Shown here: positions 11,441-18,819 of the stretch, one piece after another
Layout: every line of letters begins with the position of its first letter
How positions within the stretch are numbered: the stretch's first letter is position 1
Assembly (NCBI RefSeq): GCF_000710615.1
Contig: NZ_JDTH01000001.1
Coordinates: forward strand, 372,001 to 436,000
Direction of reading: 5' to 3'
DNA: 64,000 nt
Source: Haladaptatus cibarius D43
GTDB lineage: Archaea > Halobacteriota > Halobacteria > Halobacteriales > Haladaptataceae
Made by a program: the position numbers and the translations under genes
The notes under the pieces: generated by a model
Seen by the model: the letters and a program-made list of their open reading frames with translations, nothing else
Database searches by the model: none
What the model was told of the DNA's origin: nothing

Positions 11441-12535
11441 TCAGTCTCTTTCGGACGACCTGCTGTAACCTTGGAATCGCCAGTTGTCGGTGATGATACC
11501 GACATGTACGCCCCAATCGGAATAGGGATTCAAAGATTCGTTCACTGGTGGCTGGTTTACTGCTACAGTTCCGTCAGCCGTGAGTCGTTCGTGTTCGTCC
11601 TCCTGGATTCCTTGGACGGTGATCTGCGCGGTATCTCCCGGTTCGAGTGGCTTCGACAGTTGAACCGTCCCCGGTGCGGTGTCCGAATTATTCATCAAAG
11701 TGAATTGGATGGTCGTTCCCGCGGGAACGACTGCACCGCCTTCGTGTTCGATAGTGATACTGCCGGATTCGAAGTTCATGCTCATCTGTGGCACTTTCTC
11801 GGCCCATTCGGGTTCCGTCGGCAGAGAAGCTACTTCGGAAAATTCGTACGAGAAATTAGCCGTGACGGAACGACTACCGGTCGTTTGGAGCGTTCCCGAA
11901 ACTTCGTGAATGAATCCTCGCTCGTCCACGAACACGGTTGCCGAGAGGGATTTCGTGTCGGGAAGTTCGGTGTCGGAACTCGATTCGTACCGATACAGTT
12001 TCGTTCCGTTACGAACCGTCGTTCCGTTCCACATAAAATCCGAACTCGAAAGAATCCGGTTCATCTGGTCGTTGCTCTGAATGTCCTTGCGAACCGCAAG
12101 ATGTAAATTCCATTCGGAATGATATGGCCTCTCTTCACGCGGTAGGACGTGCCATATCGACCTATTCTCCGACAGATACGCTGTGTATGAACCTTGCTCG
12201 CCGAAACTGGGCCCTCTACCGCGCTGGTCGATTCGGATTCGTTCCTTCCCGACGTGCGCATCGAGTGTTAAATTCGTCCACTCTCGCGGGCCGAGGCTGT
12301 GATTCGGCCGAATGCGAACCTGTTTTCTGTAGTTCGTTTTCGCAAGGATGGAGTCGTGCGTGGAGAGCAGTCGCTCGGCATCGAATATCCACTGCGTGTT
12401 TGCGCCGGGTGGCGGATTCACGTCGGCCTGAGTGTTCGTCTCCGGTTCCGGTGACTGTTGCATCCACGGGATGTACTCCGCACAGCCGGAAGTCACGACG
12501 AGGAAGGCGAACAGGAGGGCGGGGAGTCGTCGCAT
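11441..12535 (-). CDS. Predicted lipoprotein of unknown function
   Basis: A 364-residue secreted protein. It starts with a short basic-hydrophobic signal (MRRLPALLFAFLVV) ending in the lipobox VTSGC, so the mature protein should be lipid-anchored on the outside of the membrane from Cys18. The mature part begins with a Pro/Glu-rich linker and then has a beta-rich region resembling the LolA/outer-membrane lipoprotein-like fold seen in several haloarchaeal lipoproteins. That fold suggestion is inference from the alternating pattern. Function unknown. It is divergent from the arginine leader region. Confidence 0.78.
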   Translation of the reverse strand: MRRLPALLFAFLVVTSGCAEYIPWMQQSPEPETNTQADVNPPPGANTQWIFDAERLLSTHDSILAKTNYRKQVRIRPNHSLGPREWTNLTLDAHVGKERIRIDQRGRGPSFGEQGSYTAYLSENRSIWHVLPREERPYHSEWNLHLAVRKDIQSNDQMNRILSSSDFMWNGTTVRNGTKLYRYESSSDTELPDTKSLSATVFVDERGFIHEVSGTLQTTGSRSVTANFSYEFSEVASLPTEPEWAEKVPQMSMNFESGSITIEHEGGAVVPAGTTIQFTLMNNSDTAPGTVQLSKPLEPGDTAQITVQGIQEDEHERLTADGTVAVNQPPVNESLNPYSDWGVHVGIITDNWRFQGYSRSSERD

Positions 12536-12615
12536 TCGTGACTATTTATATCGAAATGTAATAAACTCTTGCCAGCAGAAACGAACCGCTGGCAACCATT
12601 GCCGCGCCGAAAGTC

Positions 12616-12622
12616 TTTATAT
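12616..12622 (+). promoter_or_regulatory. TATA box of the arg leader ORF
   Basis: The AT-rich heptamer tttatat lies in otherwise G+C-rich sequence. Its centre is about 28 bases before the ATG at 12647. That is the spacing expected between an archaeal TATA box and the transcription start, so the transcript would start at or next to the ATG and be leaderless, as is common in haloarchaea. Confidence 0.55.
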
Positions 12623-12646
12623 GATCCAAGCCAGAATGGTTCGATA

Positions 12647-12742
12647 ATGTCGTGGACTCGCGCTACCGGGGTCGCCCCTGTCGTGAGTGACGAGTCCGCA
12701 TCCGACTCCTTCTGCGTGCGACGGCGACCGGGGCTTTTTTAG
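12647..12742 (+). CDS. Putative arginine leader peptide (31 aa) upstream of argG
   Basis: A 31-codon frame, ATG 12647 to TAG 12740-12742, with a TATA box at leaderless spacing. The product MSWTRATGVAPVV...FCVRRRPGLF has three adjacent Arg codons (CGA CGG CGA, 12719-12727). These lie inside the 3' arm of a terminator-like hairpin that is followed directly by T6. The first gene downstream is argG, for arginine synthesis, starting 147 bases after the stop. The arrangement resembles an attenuator leader peptide, but attenuation is inference. It could instead be an independent small gene or a small RNA, and argG may have its own promoter. Confidence 0.5.
   Translation: MSWTRATGVAPVVSDESASDSFCVRRRPGLF
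12674..12740 (+). terminator. Terminator-like hairpin with T6 inside the arg leader ORF
   Basis: GCCCC (12674-12678) pairs with GGGGC (12730-12734). After one mismatch, GTCGT (12680-12684) pairs with GCGAC (12724-12728, one G-U pair). The stem is followed at once by six T (12735-12740). A smaller hairpin, GAGTC/GACTC, at 12692-12708 sits in the loop. A competing hairpin GGGG-TCG-CCCC at 12668-12678 would use up the 5' arm, so the two folds exclude one another. Structure was read by eye, without energy calculation. Confidence 0.5.
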
Positions 12743-12851
12743 TCCCATTAATACCTATTCCACCCCGACCCGTCGTTTGTTCAACGCACCCTCAAACCGT
12801 ACCAACTCGCCGTTAGTCTATTCTCTGATATTATTTCTCAATAATTTGGGA

Positions 12852-12861
12852 AGAATTTAAG
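12852..12861 (+). promoter_or_regulatory. Candidate TATA box of argG
   Basis: agaatttaag resembles a haloarchaeal TATA element and lies about 30 bases before the chosen argG start at 12889, which would give a very short leader. If active, argG transcription does not depend only on read-through from the upstream leader ORF. Confidence 0.4.
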
Positions 12862-12888
12862 ATGGTGGAGTCCTTGGCAACGTCCACA

Positions 12889-14058
12889 ATGAAATCCGTT
12901 GCACTCGCCTTCTCGGGCGGTCTCGATACGACAGTATGCGTCCCACTCCTCGAAGAGGAGTACGACTACGACGAAGTAATCGGCGTCACTGTAGACGTGG
13001 GACAACCTGAAGAAGAATTTGCAGAGGCAGAGGAAACCGCGGAAGCGCTCAATCTGGAACACTACGTTGTGGACGCGAAAGACGCGTTCGCGGAACAGTG
13101 TCTCGACGCGGTGAAAGCCAACGCGACGTATCAGGGCTATCCGCTCGGGACAGCGCTCGCCCGCCCGGTAATCGCCGAAGCGATTCTCGACGTGGCGAAG
13201 CAAAACGACTGCGATGCCGTCGCGCACGGTTGTACCGGAAAAGGAAACGACCAGTTGCGTTTCGAGGCAGTGTGGCGCGCCTCCGATTTGGAAGTTATCG
13301 CCCCCGTGCGTGAACTCGGCCTGACCCGCAAATGGGAGATGGAGTACGCGGACGACCACGACTTGCCCGTGGAGGGCGGCAACGAAGGCGTCTGGAGCAT
13401 CGACACGAATCTCTGGAGTCGCTCCGTCGAGGGTGGCAATCTGGAAGACCCAGGCTACGTTCCGCCGGAGGACATCTACGAGTGGACGACGAAACCGGGT
13501 GCCGAAACCGAACTCGCCGAAATCGAGTTCGAGAACGGGAAACCCGTCGCCATCGACGGCGAATCCTACGATTCGGTCGAACTCATCGAATACCTGAACG
13601 AACTCGCTGGCAAACACGGCGTCGGCCGCACCGACCTCATGGAAGACCGCATGCTCGGCCTGAAAGTGCGCGAGAACTACGAACATCCGGCGGCGACGAC
13701 CCTTCTCAACGCGCACCAAGCCCTCGAAGGCTTGGTGCTGACGAAAGAAGAACGCTCCTCGAAGACCGGAATCGACCAGCAGTGGGCCGAAAAGGCCTAC
13801 GAGGGACTGCTTTCTGCACCCCTCGTGGACGCCCTCGACGGCTTCATCGACACCACGCAGGAGAAAGTTACCGGCACGGTGACGGTCAAATTCGAGGGTG
13901 GACAGGCCCGTCCGGTCGCCCGCGAGAGCGAGTATGCCGTCTACTCCGAGGACGCCGCTTCGTTCAACACCGAAACCGTCGGCAAAATCGAGCAGGCCGA
14001 CGCGACAGGTGTGGCGAAATACCACGGCTATCAGTCACGCTTGGCGAATAATGAGTGA
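12889..14058 (+). CDS. argG: Argininosuccinate synthase
   Basis: Condenses citrulline and aspartate with ATP to argininosuccinate, the penultimate step to arginine. It has 389 residues, a normal length. The PP-loop motif AFSGGLDTT lies at about residues 7-15. Conserved segments HGCTGKGNDQLRFE, SIDTNLWSRSVEGG and GRTDLMEDRMLGLK are present. ATG 12889 (MKSVALAFSGGL) is preferred over an ATG nine codons upstream because the family starts directly before the PP-loop strand. Its stop overlaps the argH start by 8 bases, so the two are translationally linked. Confidence 0.96.
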   Translation: MKSVALAFSGGLDTTVCVPLLEEEYDYDEVIGVTVDVGQPEEEFAEAEETAEALNLEHYVVDAKDAFAEQCLDAVKANATYQGYPLGTALARPVIAEAILDVAKQNDCDAVAHGCTGKGNDQLRFEAVWRASDLEVIAPVRELGLTRKWEMEYADDHDLPVEGGNEGVWSIDTNLWSRSVEGGNLEDPGYVPPEDIYEWTTKPGAETELAEIEFENGKPVAIDGESYDSVELIEYLNELAGKHGVGRTDLMEDRMLGLKVRENYEHPAATTLLNAHQALEGLVLTKEERSSKTGIDQQWAEKAYEGLLSAPLVDALDGFIDTTQEKVTGTVTVKFEGGQARPVARESEYAVYSEDAASFNTETVGKIEQADATGVAKYHGYQSRLANNE

Positions 14059-15547
14059 GCAAGGGAGTGGAATCGGGAGCGATGAAAGCGGAAACGGCGG
14101 AAACGGCGGAAACAGCGACAGTGATGTCGTCCGCGGCGACCGCTTCAGCGGCGGCCCCGCCCGTGCATTCCTCTCGTCGCTGTCCGCGGACGAGCGCATC
14201 TTCGCGGCAGACCTCGCGGTAGACCGCGCCCACGTCGTGATGCTCGCGGAACAGGGCATCATCGAAGACGAAACGGCGGGCGAGATTCTCACCGCGCTGA
14301 ACGTGGTTGAAGTGGATGGCCACGGGTCGCTTCCCGATGGCGAGGACGTTCACGCCGCAATCGAAACGTCGGTCGTTCAGAAAGTCGGGGGTGACGGCGG
14401 GAAGATGCACACCGCCAGAAGCAGGAACGACGAGGTTGCGACCTGCATCCGTTATCGCCTCCGCGAGGATATTTTGGGTGTGCTGGATGCCACACTCGCA
14501 CTCCGCGAAGCACTGCTCGAAACGGCGGAGTCGCACGCGAATACAGTGATGCCGGGCTACACACACCTTCAGCCTGCTCAACCAACCACGATCGGGCACT
14601 TCCTCGCGTCCTACGACCAGGCTATTTCGCGCGATACGGAACGCCTGCTGGACGCCTACGGAAGAGTGAACCAGTCGCCTCTCGGCGCTGCGGCATTCGC
14701 TGGAACGCCGTTCGATGTGAACCGCGAGCGCGTGGCCGACCTGCTCGGATTCGAATCGGTTTTGGGGAACTCGATGGACGCCTCGTCTGCCCGCGATTTT
14801 CTGGTAGAAACGGTTTCTGCGCTGGCGACCCTCGCCACGACGCTGTCCGGAATCGCGGAAGACCTCGTCATCTACTCGAATCGCGGGTTCGTGGAACTGT
14901 CGGACGACTACTCGTCCACGTCGTCCATCATGCCCCAGAAGAAAAATCCCGACACCCTCGAACTGGTTCGTGCGGTGGCGGGCGATGCGCACGCCGGACT
15001 GTCCGGTCTGCTTTCGACGCTCAAGGGACTTCCCCGCGCGTACAACCGCGACCTTCAGCGCGCGACGCCCCACGCGTGGGACGCCATCGACGCCGTGACC
15101 GACGCAGTCGAGGTCACGGCGGGCGCGGTGGCGACCGCAACGTGGAACGAGGACGTACTGGCCGAAGAATCCGCGGAGGGCTTTTCGACCGCAACCGGCG
15201 TCGCCGACCTGCTGGCCATGTGCGGCGTGCCGTTCCGCACCGCACACGAACTGGTTGCGACGGCGGGCGAGGCGGACTACGACGCGTTGGATTCCGCGGC
15301 GAAAGACGTGCTCGGCGCACCGCTCGCGGAGTACGTCCCCCGTGAGGAAGTCGAATCCGCGCTCGACCCCGATACGAGCGTCGAGATGCGCGATTCGCAC
15401 GGCGGCCCCGCTGGCGACCCGATGGCAGAAAGCCTGAGCGATGCGGAAGCGACGCTGGTCGTCCACGAAGAAGTGGCGGCCGAACTGGTCGAATCGCTCG
15501 ACGCCGCGAACGAACTGCTACAGACAGAGGTGAACGACTATGTCTGA
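14051..15547 (+). CDS. argH: Argininosuccinate lyase
   Basis: Splits argininosuccinate into arginine and fumarate. It has 498 residues and belongs to the fumarase/aspartase superfamily. The signature SSIMPQKKNPD is present near residue 294, with HTARSRNDEVAT and TVMPGYTHLQPAQP nearby. ATG 14051 overlaps the end of argG. The first 28 residues are a Gly/Ser/Asn/Asp-rich tail (GSDESGNGGNGGNSDSD) encoded by short repeats related to ggaaacggc. The tail is extra compared with the catalytic core that starts at RFSGGPARAF, and probably arose by local repeat expansion. Confidence 0.96.
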   Translation: MSEQGSGIGSDESGNGGNGGNSDSDVVRGDRFSGGPARAFLSSLSADERIFAADLAVDRAHVVMLAEQGIIEDETAGEILTALNVVEVDGHGSLPDGEDVHAAIETSVVQKVGGDGGKMHTARSRNDEVATCIRYRLREDILGVLDATLALREALLETAESHANTVMPGYTHLQPAQPTTIGHFLASYDQAISRDTERLLDAYGRVNQSPLGAAAFAGTPFDVNRERVADLLGFESVLGNSMDASSARDFLVETVSALATLATTLSGIAEDLVIYSNRGFVELSDDYSSTSSIMPQKKNPDTLELVRAVAGDAHAGLSGLLSTLKGLPRAYNRDLQRATPHAWDAIDAVTDAVEVTAGAVATATWNEDVLAEESAEGFSTATGVADLLAMCGVPFRTAHELVATAGEADYDALDSAAKDVLGAPLAEYVPREEVESALDPDTSVEMRDSHGGPAGDPMAESLSDAEATLVVHEEVAAELVESLDAANELLQTEVNDYV

Positions 15548-15555
15548 ACTGCCGC

Positions 15556-15570
15556 GACCCCTCCGGGGGC
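15556..15570. terminator. Small GC hairpin after argH
   Basis: CCCC-TCC-GGGG (15558-15568) lies ten bases after the argH stop and is followed by an AT-rich stretch rather than a long T-run. It may mark the end of the argGH transcript or an RNA-stabilising hairpin. Evidence is structural only. Confidence 0.3.
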
Positions 15571-15608
15571 ATCTATTTGAACACTAATCCGAACCGCGAA
15601 ATTCGACT

Positions 15609-15623
15609 TCTCACGCCGTGAGA
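15609..15623. promoter_or_regulatory. Perfect 15-bp palindrome upstream of lysW, candidate operator
   Basis: TCTCACG-C-CGTGAGA has perfect 7-base arms around one central base. It lies about 45 bases upstream of a TATA-like ggatttaag at 15660-15668 and about 75 bases before the lysW start. The position suits an activator or repressor site for the lysW-argF operon. No regulator is identified. Confidence 0.4.
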
Positions 15624-15695
15624 CGGAGGTCTGCGACTTTTCCCATAATTAATAACGATGGATTTAAGTCCGATAGCACGATAGGGGAGAGTACA

Positions 15696-15860
15696 ATGGC
15701 AGAATGCGTTGAGTGCGGGGCGGACGTACCCCTGCACGACGATTTGGAATCGGGCGAAATCATCGACTGTGCGACCTGCGGCGTGGAATTGGAAGTCATC
15801 GACGTGAACCCGCCAGTCCTCGACCGGGCACCCGAGCTCGAAGAGGACTGGGGGGAGTAA
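15696..15860 (+). CDS. lysW: Amino-group carrier protein LysW
   Basis: A 54-residue acidic carrier. The C-terminal glutamate of its EDWGE tail becomes linked to glutamate (or 2-aminoadipate), protecting the amino group through ornithine or lysine synthesis. A zinc finger is formed by CVEC (C4, C7) and CATC (C25, C28), and the tail is intact. ATG 15696 follows an AT-rich promoter-like stretch at about 15660. It is the first gene of the carrier-bound part of the arginine cluster, with ArgX next. Confidence 0.95.
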   Translation: MAECVECGADVPLHDDLESGEIIDCATCGVELEVIDVNPPVLDRAPELEEDWGE

Positions 15861-15908
15861 ATTGCGCGTCACTGACTCATCGAGCCAGTTGGCTCAGGAA
15901 ACTCAACA

Positions 15909-15912
15909 GGAG
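15909..15912 (+). promoter_or_regulatory. Ribosome binding site deciding the argX start
   Basis: GGAG at 15909-15912 is 8 bases before the GTG at 15921, an ideal Shine-Dalgarno spacing. It overlaps the alternative GTG at 15912, which argues for translation starting at 15921. Confidence 0.45.
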
Positions 15913-15920
15913 TGGTTCGC

Positions 15921-16781
15921 GTGCACGTAGGACTGCTCTACTCCCGTATCCGCAAGGACGAAAAGCTCCTGCTCGCCGAACTCCGCGACCGCGGGCACGA
16001 AGTGACCAAAATCGACGTGCGCAAGGAGACGTTCGATCTGACGGACGCGCCGGACACCTTCGCCAACCTCGACGTCGCCATCGACCGCTGTCTGGCGACG
16101 AGCAGAAGCCTGTACGCTACGCAGTTCTGCGAGGCCTACGGCATCCCCGTCGTCAACAGCCACGAAACGGCGGACATCTGCGCCGACAAGGTAAAGACCA
16201 GTCTGGCGCTCGCAGGGGCGGGCATCCCTACGCCTGCGACGAAGGTCGCATTTACGACGAACAGCGCGATGGAAGCCATCGAATCCTTCGGTTACCCATG
16301 CGTGCTCAAACCCGTCGTCGGGTCGTGGGGTCGCCTCATGGCGAAAATCGACTCGGAGAGTGCGGCCGAGGCCATCTTGGAACACAAGGCTACACTCGGC
16401 CACTACGAGCACAAGGTGTTCTACGTGCAGGAGTTCGTCGATAAACCCGGTAGGGACATCCGCGTGCTTGCAATCGACGGCGAACCGGTCGCGGCGATGG
16501 CCCGCCACGACGACCACTGGCTGACGAACGCCGCGAAAGGCGCGGAAACGACGACGTTCGAACTGGATTCGGAAGCGAAATCGCTGGTCGAGCAAGCCAG
16601 TGATGCGGTCGGCGGCGGCCTGCTCGGCGTCGATTTGATGGAAACCGAATCGGGCTACACGGTTCACGAGGTGAACCACACGGTCGAGTTCAAAGCGCTG
16701 AACGATGCGGTTGACGTGGACGTTCCTGCCGAAGTCGTCGATTGGTTGGAATCGAAGGTGCAGATGGAGGTGGTGGCCTGA
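15921..16781 (+). CDS. argX: Glutamate-LysW ligase ArgX (LysX family)
   Basis: ATP-grasp enzyme of 286 residues that couples glutamate to the C-terminus of LysW. It has the RimK/LysX layout: an N-terminal VGLLYSRIRKDEKLLLAEL, the ATP-binding lysine segment YPCVLKPVVGSWG, the YVQEFVDKPGRDIRV strand, and the metal ligands in ETESGYTVHEVNHTVEF. The GTG at 15921 is chosen from the Shine-Dalgarno spacing; a GTG three codons upstream is the alternative. The stop overlaps the argC start by one base. Confidence 0.93.
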   Translation: MHVGLLYSRIRKDEKLLLAELRDRGHEVTKIDVRKETFDLTDAPDTFANLDVAIDRCLATSRSLYATQFCEAYGIPVVNSHETADICADKVKTSLALAGAGIPTPATKVAFTTNSAMEAIESFGYPCVLKPVVGSWGRLMAKIDSESAAEAILEHKATLGHYEHKVFYVQEFVDKPGRDIRVLAIDGEPVAAMARHDDHWLTNAAKGAETTTFELDSEAKSLVEQASDAVGGGLLGVDLMETESGYTVHEVNHTVEFKALNDAVDVDVPAEVVDWLESKVQMEVVA

Positions 16782-17857
16782 TGGCCGCCGCGACCGAAGA
16801 GCAGACCGTGGAGAGCGAAGAAACGCTCTCCGCCACCGTTATCGGAGCCAGCGGCTACACCGGCGGCGAACTGCTTCGCTTGCTCTCCGGCCACCCCAAC
16901 TTCGAGGTGGCCCAAGCCACGAGCAGGGAGTACGCCAACAAGACGGTTGGCTCGGTACATCCGAACCTTCGCGGGGCAAACCTGCGCTTTTCGGAACCCG
17001 ATGACCTTGAATCCGTGGACGTGCTATTCGCGGGAACGCCCCACGGCGTCTCGATGGAGCACGTAGACGAGTTCGGGGAATCCGCAGACACCGTGGTCGA
17101 TTTGAGCGCGGACTTCCGCCTCGAAACCGAGGCAGAGTACGACGAGTGGTACGACGGCCACACCTGCCCGGAATACTTGGACGAGGCAGTGTACGCCCTG
17201 CCCGAAATATTCCGCGAGGAACTGCCCGGTGCAGACCTCATTGCCGCGGGTGGCTGTAACGCCACCGCGACGATTCTCGGCCTGTATCCCCTGTTCAACG
17301 CCGGAATCCTGTCCGGAAGCGAGCAAATCGTCGTTGACGTGAAAGTCGGTTCGTCGGAAGGCGGCGCGAGTCCGAGCAAGGCGTCGAGCCATGTCGAACG
17401 TTCGGGTATCGTTCGTCCATACGCACCGATAGGTCATCGCCACGAGGCTGAAATCGAAGCGATTCTGGGAACCAGCGTCTCGTTTACGGCCCACGCCGTG
17501 GACATGGTTCGCGGGGCATCCGCGACGAGTCACGTTTTCCCCGACTCACCGGTTTCGAAGGGTGACCTCTGGAAAGCCTACCGAAACTGCTACGAGGACG
17601 AACCGTTCGTCCGCCTCGTCGCGGGCGGAAGCGGCGTCTATCGCTATCCCGAACCCAAGGCAGTCGCCGGGACGAACAACGCAGAGGTCGGGTTCGAACT
17701 CGACCCGAGCAACAAGCGCGTGGTCGTCTTCAGCGCCATCGACAACCTGATGAAGGGGTCGGCGGGGCAGGCCGTCCACGCAGCGAACGTCGCATTAGGA
17801 TTCGAGGAAACCGCCGGACTGGCGTTTCAGGGGCTTCACCCCGTGGGGTCGCCATGA
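16781..17857 (+). CDS. argC: [LysW]-glutamyl-phosphate reductase (ArgC/LysY)
   Basis: NADPH-dependent reductase of 358 residues making LysW-bound glutamate semialdehyde. The Rossmann motif VIGASGYTGGELLRLL is near residue 20. The catalytic cysteine is in AAGGCNATATILGLYP, and the conserved GHRHEAEIE and GTNNAEVGFE segments follow. About 15 residues precede the usual start; ATG 16781 immediately follows the argX stop. It overlaps argB by four bases (ATGA). Context and LysW pairing assign it to the carrier-bound pathway rather than free N-acetylglutamate. Confidence 0.95.
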   Translation: MAAATEEQTVESEETLSATVIGASGYTGGELLRLLSGHPNFEVAQATSREYANKTVGSVHPNLRGANLRFSEPDDLESVDVLFAGTPHGVSMEHVDEFGESADTVVDLSADFRLETEAEYDEWYDGHTCPEYLDEAVYALPEIFREELPGADLIAAGGCNATATILGLYPLFNAGILSGSEQIVVDVKVGSSEGGASPSKASSHVERSGIVRPYAPIGHRHEAEIEAILGTSVSFTAHAVDMVRGASATSHVFPDSPVSKGDLWKAYRNCYEDEPFVRLVAGGSGVYRYPEPKAVAGTNNAEVGFELDPSNKRVVVFSAIDNLMKGSAGQAVHAANVALGFEETAGLAFQGLHPVGSP

Positions 17858-18819
17858 ATGGAAAACAGTACACGAAAGACGAACTGCTTTCCGCACACGA
17901 CCACCTCATCGACAACGACAACGTTCCGGAGGATGCAGAGGACGACCTTTGGACTGATGGTGGCATCATCGATGACGAAGACGAAAATGCCCCAATCGTC
18001 GTGAAAATTGGCGGTGCTCGCGCGGTGAATCCGGCAGGCGCGCTGGGCGACATCGCCCACCTGACCGCAAACGGCGAGGACGTGGTGGTCGTCCACGGCG
18101 GTTCGACCGCCGTGGACGACACGCTCGAAGCACTGGGCGAAGAGCCCGAATACGTGGAATCGCCGAACGGCATCGTCGGGCGCTTTACTGACGAGCGCGC
18201 GATGGAGGTGTTCGAGATGGTCATGCCCGGCAAACTCAACACCGACCTGACCGCGGATCTGCAGGCCGAAGGCGTCCGCGCAGTCGGGCTTTCCGGCGTT
18301 GATGGTTCGCTCCTCACTGGGCTAAGAAAGTCCGCCGTCAGAGTCGTCGAAGACGGCAAGAAGAAAATCCGCCGCGGCGACCACTCCGGAAAAATCGAGT
18401 CGGTGAATGCCTCGCTGTTGGAAACGCTCCTCGCGGAGAACTACACGCCTGTCGTGACGGTGCCGATGCTGGCCGACGACGGAACGCCCGTCAACGCCGA
18501 CGCTGACCGCGCCGCCGCCGCAATCGCTGGCGCACTTGGTGGCGAACTGGTCGTCTTGACGGACGTTCCGGGACTGCTCGAAAATCCGGACAACGAGACG
18601 ACGCTCATCGAGCAGGTCGCCACTCCTGCGGAGATGGCGACCGCGAAGGACGTCGCGGAAGGGTTCATGACGAAGAAGGTCATGGCGGCCACGGAGGCCC
18701 TGAACGGCGGGGCGAAATCGGTCGTTATCGCCGACGCGAACAACCGCGACCCGATTACCGCGGCCCAGAAGGGCCACGGAACGAAGTTCACGCCTGCCGC
18801 AGTGGAGGGACCACAATGA
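17854..18819 (+). CDS. argB: [LysW]-glutamate kinase (ArgB/LysZ) with acidic N-terminal extension
   Basis: Amino-acid kinase of 321 residues that phosphorylates LysW-glutamate. The nucleotide-binding start of the fold, VVKIGGARAVNPAG, is complete, as are VHGGSTAV and NADADRAAAAIAGALG. The catalytic Lys is K51, whereas in relatives it lies near residue 5, so the protein carries about 46 extra acidic residues (ending IIDDEDENAP). No ATG lies closer in frame, and the ATG at 17854 overlaps the argC stop as at other junctions. The extension therefore appears translated; its role is unknown. Confidence 0.93.
   Translation: MNGKQYTKDELLSAHDHLIDNDNVPEDAEDDLWTDGGIIDDEDENAPIVVKIGGARAVNPAGALGDIAHLTANGEDVVVVHGGSTAVDDTLEALGEEPEYVESPNGIVGRFTDERAMEVFEMVMPGKLNTDLTADLQAEGVRAVGLSGVDGSLLTGLRKSAVRVVEDGKKKIRRGDHSGKIESVNASLLETLLAENYTPVVTVPMLADDGTPVNADADRAAAAIAGALGGELVVLTDVPGLLENPDNETTLIEQVATPAEMATAKDVAEGFMTKKVMAATEALNGGAKSVVIADANNRDPITAAQKGHGTKFTPAAVEGPQ

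Noticed and set aside
12536-12888. tRNA gene in the argG upstream region
   Set aside because: The hairpins there do not form a cloverleaf; no T-loop GGTTCAAATCC-like word or acceptor stem pair is present. A leader ORF plus terminator explains the structure better.
13964-15466. 500-codon minus-strand frame opposite argH
   Set aside because: Shadow of argH; basic, low-complexity product without recognisable fold.
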